The notes under the pieces are model-generated. The model was not told the origin of the DNA, searched no databases, and was given only the letters and a program-made list of their open reading frames with translations. Shown piece after piece: positions 33,572 through 42,097 of a stretch of DNA of 64,000 bases (its first letter is position 1; every line of letters begins with the position of its first letter). Source of the stretch: Lysinibacillus telephonicus (GTDB taxonomy: Bacteria > Bacillota > Bacilli > Bacillales_A > Planococcaceae). The stretch is from assembly GCF_003966145.1 (NCBI RefSeq), contig NZ_RXNR01000004.1, positions 1-64,000 on the forward strand, written 5' to 3'. The position numbers were made by a program, and so were the translations under genes.

Positions 33572-34270
33572 ATGGAGGCCATGCGATTAAACGGCGTGAT
33601 GGGTCGAACTGAATTGAAGCATGAAATTACAAAGATGGATTGCTACCTTTTAAGAAATAAATTAAAGCATTTCATGAAAATAGATCCCCATGCTAAAGAG
33701 AATGGAAAATATTTAATTCGCAGTGTTTATTTCGATAACTTCGATAATAAAGTGTTAACTGAGAAAAAGGAAGGATTTTTTCAGCGAGATAAATTTCGAG
33801 TAAGATTATATGATTACAACATGGATTTCCTTAACCTGGAAAAGAAGAGTAAGAGGAATAATCTAACGTTTAAACAAAAATGCTCTTTGACTGCGGATGA
33901 ATATGAAAGAATTAGAATCGGTGAGATTGCGTGGATGGAGAATGATCCGAGACAGCTTATCCAGGATTTATATATTCAAATGAATTTATTTCAAATAAAA
34001 CCGGTAACGGTCGTTGATTATGAAAGGGAAGTGTTTATATATGATCAGGGCAATGTCCGTGTAACCTTCGACAGTAATATTAAAACAAGCTTTAGAAATA
34101 ACGATTTGTTAAATCCCGATTTAGCAATGGTTGAAACGAATCCAGAAATCGTCATTCTTGAAGTAAAGTATGACGAATTTTTACCAGATGTTATTAAATT
34201 TTTGCTTCAGCTAGGAAATAGAAGTAAGGGAACTTATTCAAAGTATCAAATTAGCAGAATGTTTGGCTAA
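33572..34270 (+). CDS. VTC-domain protein (polyphosphate polymerase-like)
   Basis: About 232 residues from ATG 33572, which follows AAAGGAGAAAGATGAC; a longer frame from 33521 overlaps the promoter element. The tunnel-fold residues expected of VTC domains are visible: YLIRSVYFDNFDN (about 44-56), KFRVRLYDYN, LNLEKKSKRNNLTFKQKC (about 85-102), VVDYEREVFIY, VRVTFDSNIKT and VILEVKYDEFLPDVIKFLLQ (about 197-216). In yeast this domain makes polyphosphate from ATP. Here it precedes a DUF4956 membrane protein, a frequent pairing in bacteria, where the pair could make and move an anionic polymer; that role is inferred. Confidence 0.88.
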   Translation: MEAMRLNGVMGRTELKHEITKMDCYLLRNKLKHFMKIDPHAKENGKYLIRSVYFDNFDNKVLTEKKEGFFQRDKFRVRLYDYNMDFLNLEKKSKRNNLTFKQKCSLTADEYERIRIGEIAWMENDPRQLIQDLYIQMNLFQIKPVTVVDYEREVFIYDQGNVRVTFDSNIKTSFRNNDLLNPDLAMVETNPEIVILEVKYDEFLPDVIKFLLQLGNRSKGTYSKYQISRMFG

Positions 34271-34298
34271 GTTATAGAAATTAATTGGAGGAATTACG

Positions 34299-34982
34299 AT
34301 GGAAACAGCAAATTTTAATGATATTTTTAAATCCAGCATTTTAGAAAAAACAAGCAATTTTTCAATAGTCGATTCACTAGTTGGATTACTAGTTGCTTTT
34401 TTAATAGGGTTATTTATTTATTATGTTTATAAAAAAACTTTCTCAGGTGTGATTTACTCGCATACTTTTAATATATCTTTAATCATCATGTCTATGGCGA
34501 CAGCTTTAATTATTATCGGTATCTCATCAAATGTACTATTATCACTAGGAATGGTTGGAGCATTATCAATTGTACGTTTTAGAACACCGATAAAAGACCC
34601 GATGGATATCGTATATCTTTTCTGGGCTATTGTTTCAGGTATTTTATGTGGAGCAGGATTTATTCCACTCGTTATTATTGGTTCGATTTTAATTGGTACA
34701 GTGTTAATTCTTTTTGGCAACCGTATAAAAGTGGAGAATCCTTATTTATTAGTTGTTCGCTATGATGAAACTTCTATTGAAAACCTATTGGAACATGTGA
34801 TTTCTGAACAAGTAAAAAAACATTCAATTAAATCAAAATCTGTTATGCCTGGAAATGATTTTGAGGTAACTTATGAAATTCGTGTTAAAGACAATGATAT
34901 GAGTTTCATTAACAATATTTCAAACTTAGCAGGAGTAAAATCTGCGATTATGCTAAGCTATGATGGAAACTTTACAGCTTAA
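34299..34982 (+). CDS. DUF4956 membrane protein
   Basis: 227 residues. Four hydrophobic segments: about 24-44 (SLVGLLVAFLIGLFIYYV), 55-74, 76-88 and 104-146. The conserved loop SLGMVGALSIVRFRTPIKDP (about 81-100) identifies DUF4956. The C-terminal domain (about 150-227) is cytoplasmic, with VTYEIRVKDNDMSFINNISN. ATG 34299 follows TTGGAGGAATTACG. It forms an operon with the VTC gene 28 bases upstream. The function is unknown; a membrane partner for the VTC protein is likely from the constant gene pairing. Confidence 0.9.
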   Translation: METANFNDIFKSSILEKTSNFSIVDSLVGLLVAFLIGLFIYYVYKKTFSGVIYSHTFNISLIIMSMATALIIIGISSNVLLSLGMVGALSIVRFRTPIKDPMDIVYLFWAIVSGILCGAGFIPLVIIGSILIGTVLILFGNRIKVENPYLLVVRYDETSIENLLEHVISEQVKKHSIKSKSVMPGNDFEVTYEIRVKDNDMSFINNISNLAGVKSAIMLSYDGNFTA

Positions 34983-35009
34983 TTAATATAGGTAGATTAC
35001 CTTAACAAG

Positions 35010-35046
35010 TCCCAAGTGGAATTCCTTCACTTGGGATTTTAATTTT
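35010..35046 (+). terminator. Terminator after the DUF4956 gene
   Basis: CCCAAGTG (35011-35018) pairs with CACTTGGG (35028-35035), followed by a T-rich tract. Confidence 0.85.
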
Positions 35047-35182
35047 TCCCTACTTATTCATCGTTAGGTTTAAATGTAGAAACCGTTCCAGAATCTATTA
35101 GTTAAGCATATATAAAATTAAATTGGAAAAAAAGTGAATCTTTTCCTTGTCCTAATCGTTGATATGAATGAGAGGTGAAAGT

Positions 35183-35755
35183 ATGAAAAAATGGATTGGT
35201 GGAAGTGTTTTACTTCTTTTATTATTGGGATATGGTTATTACTTTCTTGGAACTGAAATTGAAAAAGGAAAGGTGCCTACAGCGGATGGATCAAATGATT
35301 ATTTAATCATATTAGGTGCGAAAATCAAACCAAGTGGTATTCCATCACTCGCCTTAAAAAACAGGCTAGATGTTGCAATAGACTACTTAAATCAACACGA
35401 ACATGTTCAAGTGATTGTTTCGGGCGGACAAGGTCATGATGAACCTGCTTCAGAAGCTTCTGTTATGGCAAAGTACTTGATAGATGCTGGGATTGATCCG
35501 TTAAGAGTTCAATTAGAGGAGAATTCTACATCGACCTATGAAAACTTGCTATATTCTAAAGAACTATTGCCAGAGGAGGTAAAAGAAATCACAATTATTT
35601 CGAATGATTTTCATTTAGCGAGAGCTAAGTATTTGGCAAAGGTAGTCGGCTTGGAAGCGGATGTAGTGGCAGCTCCTACTCCCAAAAGTGTAGAAATAAA
35701 ATCAAATATACGTGAACGACTTGCTTTACTGAAAACCTATGTCGTTGGAAAATAA
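35183..35755 (+). CDS. YdcF family (DUF218) membrane-anchored protein
   Basis: About 190 residues. ATG 35183 follows GAGAGGTGAAAGT. An N-terminal membrane anchor (WIGGSVLLLLLLGYGYYFL) precedes a DUF218 domain. The domain has DYLIILGAKIKPSGIPSLAL (about 38-57), VIVSGGQGHDEPASEASVM (about 80-98), ENSTSTYENLLYSKELL and ISNDFHLARAKYLA. Members of this family (YdcF, SanA) are linked to cell-envelope functions, but the reaction is not established. It stands alone between two terminators. Confidence 0.87.
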   Translation: MKKWIGGSVLLLLLLGYGYYFLGTEIEKGKVPTADGSNDYLIILGAKIKPSGIPSLALKNRLDVAIDYLNQHEHVQVIVSGGQGHDEPASEASVMAKYLIDAGIDPLRVQLEENSTSTYENLLYSKELLPEEVKEITIISNDFHLARAKYLAKVVGLEADVVAAPTPKSVEIKSNIRERLALLKTYVVGK

Positions 35756-35760
35756 AATTA

Positions 35761-35807
35761 AACACCTTTAAATCTGAATATTAAATAGATTTATAGGTGT
35801 TGTTTTG
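35761..35807. terminator. Bidirectional terminator
   Basis: AACACCTTTAAATCT (35761-35775) pairs with AGATTTATAGGTGTT (35787-35801) with one mismatch, followed by GTTTTG. It lies between convergent genes. Confidence 0.75.
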
Positions 35808-35816
35808 TGAAATATA

Positions 35817-36086
35817 TTAATCACCTCCTCCGCCTCCATCACCCCCGCCACTATCACTAGAACTGCTAGCAGAGTCAGAAGACCACCAAGAGTCAGAGGA
35901 ACTTGAGTTGGAATTATAGTTGCGTCTTCTTTTTCGTTTCTTTTCTCTTTCTTTTTCATAGGGAGCCAATCTTAGCCATTTAATCCAATTGATAATACTT
36001 ATTAAAAGTCGGAAAATTAGAAAACAAGCGAGAAAAATTAAATACCCAGAGACAACAATTGCAAAAATACCTAGGATGATACTCAT
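35817..36086 (-). CDS. Small membrane protein with Ser/Gly/Asp tail
   Basis: About 89 residues. ATG 36086 is 4-5 bases after GAGGTGGAG; a GTG at 36095 overlaps that site. An N-terminal hydrophobic segment (SIILGIFAIVVSGYLIFLAC, continuing LIFRLLISII) is followed by a basic stretch KEREKKRKRRR (about 47-57). It ends in a low-complexity region of Ser, Trp and Asp and a GGGDGGGGGD terminus. The tail resembles the Gly/Asp-rich ends of some Bacillus membrane proteins, but no family is recognised. It is convergent with the YdcF gene. Confidence 0.65.
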   Translation of the reverse strand: MSIILGIFAIVVSGYLIFLACFLIFRLLISIINWIKWLRLAPYEKEREKKRKRRRNYNSNSSSSDSWWSSDSASSSSDSGGGDGGGGGD

Positions 36087-36305
36087 AAGCTCCACCTCAA
36101 GTCAGTCCTTTTACTAAATTGTAACAATTGTTTATTACTCTCTTCCAATACATATAGTCCTAAAAGGTGAATAGGGTATAAATTACTACCGATAGTTAGT
36201 CAGTAACGATTAATAGCATGATTATCTGAATAGTTATGATATGGATTATCCACGTAATATTGTTATCGAGGTTTAAAAATCAATTTATGCTTTAGGGGTA
36301 GAAAA

Positions 36306-36539
36306 ATGAAGAAAATATTAACATTTTTTATCGTAATTGTATTGGCTGTTTGGATTGCTGAATATGTACAAACGGTCATTTTAATATAAAATCTTGATCC
36401 ATTAAAACCAATATCAGAATTCACTTCCATCTTAGATTTTACACCACTTATTTGATATAACATAACAACAATTTTGGTAATGATTTTTATTTGGGCTGCA
36501 AAAAAGGGAATGCTATTGTTTAAGAATAAAAAGGCTTAA
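36306..36539 (+). pseudogene. Two-segment membrane protein gene with two in-frame stops
   Basis: After TAGGGGTAGAAAA, ATG 36306 opens MKKILTFFIVIVLAVWIAEY, then TAA 36387-36389. The same frame continues as NLDPLKPISEFTSILDFTPL, a TGA, and then TTILVMIFIWAAKKGMLLFK with a lysine-rich end and TAA 36539. Without the stops it would be 77 residues with a membrane segment at each end. It could instead be a real 27-residue membrane peptide followed by unrelated sequence. Confidence 0.4.
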
Positions 36540-36736
36540 GATTAAATTTTTACTTTACCTTTTAAATAACTACTTGGCCAGGAGTTTATGGTAGAAACAG
36601 ATGACATTAGTCAAGGACTGGTAATACATTATCATTGTATTGTAATAGGGGGAATAGCGGTTAAAGACGGTTTTTTTAAAATAGGTAATTAAAGATATAA
36701 AGTTGCAACCGAAAAAATAAAAAGGAGTGAATCCAA
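36540..36736. other. Intergenic stretch
   Basis: A 197-bp AT-rich region between the broken membrane gene and the DUF1835 gene. No hairpin with a T run and no convincing promoter was seen. Confidence 0.4.
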
Positions 36737-37873
36737 ATTAAAACTAAAATAAATCACCCATTTATATATTTTTTTCTTGAACCGAATAAAGTTTTTGTAT
36801 ATCGAATTGAGTCGCAAACAAATGTAACTGCACCTGATTTAACAAAAGGTAATCAATGGGAAGTCTATGAAATAAATAATGTTGATGAATTTAAAATATT
36901 TAATCATTATGAAAAGAAACCGATAGAAGAGAGTGGAAGAAGTTTTTTTATAAATATGGATGAACTAAATATTATGATAGATGAAATAAACTCACATATT
37001 AAAAAGTATCATTGTAAATCTAAATCGGAACAAGAGAGCGATGTTCATATCGTTATTTCAGAATTTACGGCGGGTTCCTTAAGGGTAGCCCTTAAACGAC
37101 CGAAAAAAGTAATTGGATTTCCAGACTCTTTTTCCATTGGGCCATTATGGAGGTTAAATGAAAAAATAGGTCAATCCTTCCGGAGCCAATGGTTATATGA
37201 AAATATTAACGATGAGCTGGATGATTATGAATATGAACAAAAATTTATTAATACATTGCTTGAAATTGAGAATATCTCAGAGCATGTTCCTATCTATCTC
37301 TGGTATGGCAATAATGCAGAGGAGCAGACAGGGCTGCGCTTTATTCTCTATTTATTGAAGGATAAAAAAAATGAGATTTATCTTATTAACTCAACATTAG
37401 TTTATGAAAAGGTAACAGCTTATAAAATTGAGGAACAGCCAATTTTTCATACAGGGCAGATTGAACCGGAATTTTTAAGGCTAATATTTGACGAAACAAC
37501 AAAGAATATACCATTAACAGTAGAAGAACGTATCAGATTTCATAAAGAATGGAAATCATTATCCAAAAGTAAGGATGTGCTTCGTTTATTTATTGAGGGT
37601 GAAATTCGAGAGGTGCCCGAGAATTATTTTGATTCCATTATTTTAGAAACTATTGACAATTTACATAAAAAACAAGGCAGCAAGGAATTTCTGAAGACTG
37701 GTGATGTAATTGTAGAAATTATAACCAAAATGGATGAGATGGTAAATTTGTATTTTTTAGAATATCGGATTCGATATTTAATATATAGTGGAGCACTTGA
37801 GTTGCAAGGAATACCAAAATCGATAAGGCACTATCGCGTAAAACTTCCTGATAAAAAATTAAAAAAAGACTGA
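36737..37873 (+). CDS. DUF1835/DUF3658 domain protein with an apparent ATT start
   Basis: The frame opens after TGA 36728-36730 and contains no ATG, GTG or TTG until 36956. Yet coding-like sequence begins right after AAAGGAGTGA (36721-36730) at ATT 36737 (IKTKINHPFIYFFLEPNKVF). ATT is therefore the likely start, giving 378 residues; ATG 36956 (305 residues) has a weak ribosome site. The DUF1835 part (about 105-215) reads DVHIVISEFTAGSLRVAL, then KKVIGFPDSFSIGPLWRL. The DUF3658 part (about 260-372) has RIRFHKEWKSLSKSKDVLRL and ETIDNLHKKQGSKEFLKTGD. The function of these Bacillus proteins is unknown. No partner is encoded next to it. Confidence 0.7.
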   Translation: MKTKINHPFIYFFLEPNKVFVYRIESQTNVTAPDLTKGNQWEVYEINNVDEFKIFNHYEKKPIEESGRSFFINMDELNIMIDEINSHIKKYHCKSKSEQESDVHIVISEFTAGSLRVALKRPKKVIGFPDSFSIGPLWRLNEKIGQSFRSQWLYENINDELDDYEYEQKFINTLLEIENISEHVPIYLWYGNNAEEQTGLRFILYLLKDKKNEIYLINSTLVYEKVTAYKIEEQPIFHTGQIEPEFLRLIFDETTKNIPLTVEERIRFHKEWKSLSKSKDVLRLFIEGEIREVPENYFDSIILETIDNLHKKQGSKEFLKTGDVIVEIITKMDEMVNLYFLEYRIRYLIYSGALELQGIPKSIRHYRVKLPDKKLKKD

Positions 37874-37998
37874 TTTTAAATGGTCATGATTGTATAAAGT
37901 TGCACTGAAATTAGAGATATACAATTTGGAATAAGTCAATCAAGAATGAAGCAATCTTTTAAATTCCTCATATAGGTTATAATCCTCTATTTCTCTAG

Positions 37999-38034
37999 AA
38001 GCGAGAATTTTCGTTTCTCGCTTTTCTTGTTTTA
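37999..38034 (+). terminator. Terminator after the DUF1835 gene
   Basis: AAGCGAGAA (37999-38007) pairs with TTTCTCGCTT (38014-38023), then TTCTTGTTTT. Confidence 0.8.
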
Positions 38035-38163
38035 ATCCCGAATAATCTCGCTCCTGTAATAATCTGATAAATAATTATATTTCTATCTATTTTAGGAAAT
38101 AGTATAATAATATTTTAGCTAAAGTGTCGAATTTGTAGTTTAAATCACCTAGGAGATCTCTAA

Positions 38164-39758
38164 ATGCAAAAACTAAGTGAAAGATTAACATTAAAACATT
38201 TATTTATTGGTGTACTGTCATTAGCTTTTTTGTTATCTGTAGTTAGTAGTATGTATAGTAGTTATCAAGGAAATGTTAGGTTATTAGAAGAACAAACATT
38301 AGAAAAGAATCGAGTATATGCTCTAAAACTTTCTCAAATGGTAAATTTGTATTTATCGGAATCTTTAAAAAGACTTGAATACAGCGCTTTAAAAATTGCA
38401 AATAACATGAATGATAAAGAAGCATTATTAGATGAGGCAAATCGTCTACTGCTTCAGGAAAATACATTTAATTCTGTTATCATTGCAAACCCCGAAGGCT
38501 TAATCATAGAAGGTGCACCTAGCGAGTTTGGTCTTAAAGGAAAACAGATCATATCCAAAGAGAGATTGGAAGTTATTCGAAATCAAGAACCATTTATCTC
38601 GCCCCCTTATAAATCGATTACAGGTGAGTATTTGATTACGATATCACAACCGATTTTTTCAAGTGCAGGGGAGTATCAGGGGGTAATTAATGGCAGTATT
38701 TACATTAATGAATCGAACTTTTTTCATAAAGTATTAGGAGAGCATCATTATCAGGATGGTTCTTACGTATATGTAGTAGATTCAGAAGGTCACATTATTT
38801 ACCACCTAAATAAAAATCGGACAGGAGATAATGTATACGAAAATGAAGTTGTAAAAAAATTAACGCTTGGTGAAAGTGGTGCACAGCTTGTAAAAAAAAA
38901 CATGGAGTGGACATGCTTGCGGGTTTCAGTACAGTCGAATTGACTGGATGGGGAGTTGTAACGCAAACACCGAAATCTGTAGCGATCGATTCAGTGGATA
39001 ATCAGGTTATAAGTATGCTTTTAATTGAACTTCCACTTATTATTTCGTCAATGATTATCGTCTTTATAGTTGCAGGACTAATCGTAAAACCTTTACAAAA
39101 TATTGCTATCATTGCCGAAAATAGTATCCAGGAAAGCGAAATGAAGGAACTAAAGCAATTAAATGTATTTTACTATGAAGCACTTCAAATTAAAAATGCA
39201 TTAATTCAAAGCTTTTCTTTCTTACATAATCAAGTGAGTTTTCTAAAGGATCAATCTACTATTGATCCACTTACCAGTTTAACAAATCGCCGTACATTAG
39301 ATACTGTTTTACAATCTTGGACATATCAAGGAAAAGAATTTTCTGTCATTATGATAGATATCGACCATTTTAAATTAATTAATGATACAAAAGGGCATGC
39401 AATTGGTGATGAAGTTTTAAAATTCTTCTCAGATCAAATGAAAAAGGTGACACGGGAAGAAGATATTTGTTGCAGATTCGGCGGCGAAGAATTTTTGATT
39501 TTACTGCCAGAAACAACAGTAAAACAGGCTTATAATATTGCGGAATATTTTCTTAAAATATTAGCTGATACCGAGAGTCCATCTGGCCAACCTTTGACAT
39601 TTTCAGCAGGCATTGCTTCATTCCCAAGACAAGCTGCAAATTCAAAAGAGCTAATAGAGTTTGCTGATAAAGCCTTATATGCTGCAAAACGAGCTGGCCG
39701 CAATCGTATTATTATTGCAAATCAAAAAAATACACCATTAAGCGATTTCCTTAGTTAA
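38164..39758 (+). pseudogene. Sensor diguanylate cyclase split by a frameshift
   Basis: The first frame (ATG 38164, after CTAGGAGATC) encodes a membrane segment (LFIGVLSLAFLLSVVSSMYS), then a dCache-type extracellular sensor (about 40-245). It leaves frame in the A9 run 38892-38900. The second frame continues without loss as HGVDMLAGFSTVELTGWGVV, a second membrane segment (ELPLIISSMIIVFIVAGLIV) and a GGEEF domain. The active site is RFGGEEF, with the inhibitory RxxD motif (REED) five residues before it. An A10 run would give one intact protein of about 531 residues. The likely product makes c-di-GMP in response to an external ligand. The break may be an assembly error, a phase-variable switch or a true mutation. 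Confidence 0.8.
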
Positions 39759-39780
39759 AATTGCATTTCCTTATAAATAT

Positions 39781-39822
39781 AAAAATCGTCCCACTTTTAA
39801 AAAAACGAGGACGATTTTTTAT
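39781..39822. terminator. Bidirectional terminator
   Basis: AAAAATCGTCC (39781-39791) pairs with GGACGATTTTT (39809-39819). It serves the cyclase gene on one strand and the aldolase gene on the other. Confidence 0.8.
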
Positions 39823-39844
39823 TTATATGAAGTTTAAATTGAAA

Positions 39845-40873
39845 TTAATTATCTTTAAGTAAGTTTTTAACATCCTCAATTAACTCAATGCACGCATCTT
39901 TAGTAGTAGCCCATGAAGTAACAAATCGTATAGCTATTTTATTTTCTACTTCTTCCCAAATCTCAAAGTCGTATAGTGTACTTAATTTCTCAACGATTTC
40001 CTTGCTGAAAATTGGGAAAATTTGATTCGTTGGTGATTCACTTAATAGTGGCACTCCTAATTGTTTTAATTGGCTGCTTAAAAAATAAGCTAGTTCATTT
40101 TCATGCTGTCCCATTTTAAAATAAAGGTCGTCTTGAAATGCTCTTTCAAATTGAATGCCAAGTACATAGCCTTTTGCAAGCATGGCCGTTTTATTTTTAA
40201 TATGGTATCTAAAATATGGTTTTAAATGATCGTTGAATATGACGATGCCTTCACCGCTTAGCATCCCAATCTTCGTTCCCCCAATATACATGACATCGCA
40301 AAGATCCTTCAGCATATTGAATTGCACATCACTTGCAGCAAGTCCGCTAGAGAGGCGTGCTCCGTCTATATATAAATACAAGTTGTTTTCTTTGCAGCAT
40401 GCATATAATGCCCTTAATTCCTCAGTACTATAAACAGTTCCAATCTCCGTAGACTGCGAAATATAAACTAAACCAATTTTAACCATATGTTCATCTTGAT
40501 GTATTTTCAGTGCTTGCAAAATATCAGCTGGATAAAGCTTTCCTTCATGCCCAACGCTTGTATAAACTTTATGACCTGTTGCTTCTATAGCCCCAGTTTC
40601 ATGTACATTAATATGACCAGTGCTCGGTGCCAACACTGCTTCATAAGGACGTAAAATATGAGAAATCACTGTAGCATTTGCTTGTGTACCCCCAGTTACA
40701 AAGTGAATATCACAATTATCACTGTGCAATTTTTCTTTAATTAATTGCTTCGCGTTTTCTGTATGTTTATCTAATCCGTACCCAATATTTTGTTCTTTAC
40801 TTGCGTTCATAAGCGCAGATAAAATTTCTGGATGACAAAGCTCACTGTAATCATTTCTAAAGCTATATTTCAT
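39845..40873 (-). CDS. Threonine aldolase family PLP enzyme
   Basis: 342 residues of the GLY1/low-specificity L-threonine aldolase family. HFVTGGTQANATVISHIL (about 58-75) forms the cofactor phosphate site, and LYLYIDGARLSSGLAASD (about 163-180) contains the Asp that pairs with the pyridine nitrogen. The Schiff-base lysine is in VMYIGGTKIGMLSGEG (about 194-209). It splits L-threonine or allo-threonine to glycine and acetaldehyde, or acts on a related beta-hydroxy amino acid. ATG 40873 follows a GAGGG site. It has its own terminator and no partner gene. Confidence 0.92.
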   Translation of the reverse strand: MKYSFRNDYSELCHPEILSALMNASKEQNIGYGLDKHTENAKQLIKEKLHSDNCDIHFVTGGTQANATVISHILRPYEAVLAPSTGHINVHETGAIEATGHKVYTSVGHEGKLYPADILQALKIHQDEHMVKIGLVYISQSTEIGTVYSTEELRALYACCKENNLYLYIDGARLSSGLAASDVQFNMLKDLCDVMYIGGTKIGMLSGEGIVIFNDHLKPYFRYHIKNKTAMLAKGYVLGIQFERAFQDDLYFKMGQHENELAYFLSSQLKQLGVPLLSESPTNQIFPIFSKEIVEKLSTLYDFEIWEEVENKIAIRFVTSWATTKDACIELIEDVKNLLKDN

Positions 40874-41111
40874 AGTATTCCCTCATTTACTTATTATTTG
40901 AATATAAAATAGTATATCACCAATTTAATAAATTGGAGTGTTGATTGTTTTTTAAGAAATATGAAGGCTATCATCGTTGCAATGTTCAATTAATATTGCT
41001 TCTTGTGATAATGCCAATAGCAACACCACTTTCAGAGGTAAATTAAAATTAATGAGATGCTTCGATTAATCTCTCAGCAAAATGTTTTATAACTTTTTAA
41101 AATTACATCTC

Positions 41112-41491
41112 TATTAAGGCATTAAAGAAGGCAATAGAAGTAGCCAATAACAATAAGGGTGAATTATATTTTAATCAATGTAGTTGACACGAAATCATTC
41201 GGATCCCTTTCAGCGTATGATTTAAAATATGCCGACAAATTAAAAGAAGAAAATCTTCGAGAAATTAATAAGCTTAAGGACACAGCACATAAAGCAGGGG
41301 GAGCAAATGTTGAAATAAAAGCTGAGGCAGGATTCCGCAGGATTACCAATTGAAATTTTAACCGAGCCTTCGGATGTAAACTTACTTATTTGTGGTGCGA
41401 CAGATGTAAGTGAAATAGAAAAAAGTTGATAGGATCAGTAGCTGAGGGCATCATTCAACATGCAAAATATGATGTGCTAATTGTCCGCTAA
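41112..41491 (+). pseudogene. Universal stress protein (UspA) pseudogene
   Basis: Pieces of a UspA-type protein lie in order but in different frames: ALKKAIEVANNNKGEL, then LINVVDTKSFGSLSAYDLKY with KEENLREINKLKDTAHKAGG, then LPIEILTEPSDVNLLICGAT, then KLIGSVAEGIIQHAKYDVLI ending VR and TAA 41489-41491. At least three frameshifts separate them, near 41168, 41335 and 41425, and the N-terminal strand with the start codon is missing. This is real decay and not a single sequencing error. Intact UspA proteins bind ATP and help survival under stress. Confidence 0.8.
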
Positions 41492-41500
41492 CTAACAAAT

Positions 41501-41548
41501 AACGTTGTATAGTAAATCTACCTAATTTACAATACAACGTTTTTTATT
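41501..41548 (+). terminator. Strong terminator
   Basis: AACGTTGTATAGTAAAT (41501-41517) pairs with ATTTACAATACAACGTT (41525-41541) with one mismatch, followed by a T run. It has outlived the pseudogene it served. Confidence 0.85.
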
Positions 41549-42097
41549 TTGAAAAAAATGTAGATAAATCTTACTGGTAAAACTGATTGTTGAATAATAA
41601 TACTAATTTTTTATCGCTATATTTAAATTATTATAATATAATAAATCTCTATTTCTTTCTAGAGCGTGTTTATAACTCATTTAGTTTGTTGTTAAACAAT
41701 CATTAGTCATGCGAAATAGTATTGTGAAAATGAGTTTCTCTTTTATTAAACAATATTCTATTTTATGTTCGAAAATTTCTTAATTAATTCGAGTGCTAAA
41801 AAGCTTGTATTTCATGCTTTATTATATGGATTTCCAAAAAAATAATGGATTGGAAGTTGAAATCTAGGTATTTTTTTATGATTTTAATATAATTTTAAAT
41901 AATCTTTTATAAATAGGGATAACGAACAGAATATTGCGTTTAGATACATATTTTCTGCTTGTTGCGAAAAAAATCTACTTTTTTTAAATAATTTTTTTAA
42001 TAAAACTATTGATTTTCATATTTTGTAAATGTTATCTTGGTAAAGTAGTTGTCACAACTTCTTCACATTTAGAAAGAAAGAGGGTAAAAGAGAAGAT
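41549..42097. other. AT-rich upstream region of the transporter gene
   Basis: No gene or strong hairpin is seen in about 550 bp. A promoter-like pair lies at 42009-42037 and a short palindrome GTTGT-C-ACAAC at 42049-42059, just after the expected transcription start, which might be an operator. Confidence 0.45.
42009..42037 (+). promoter_or_regulatory. Possible promoter of the OFA transporter gene
   Basis: TTGATT (42009-42014), 17 bp, then TTATCT (42032-42037). The -35 is good, the -10 is weak, so an activator may be needed. Confidence 0.45.
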
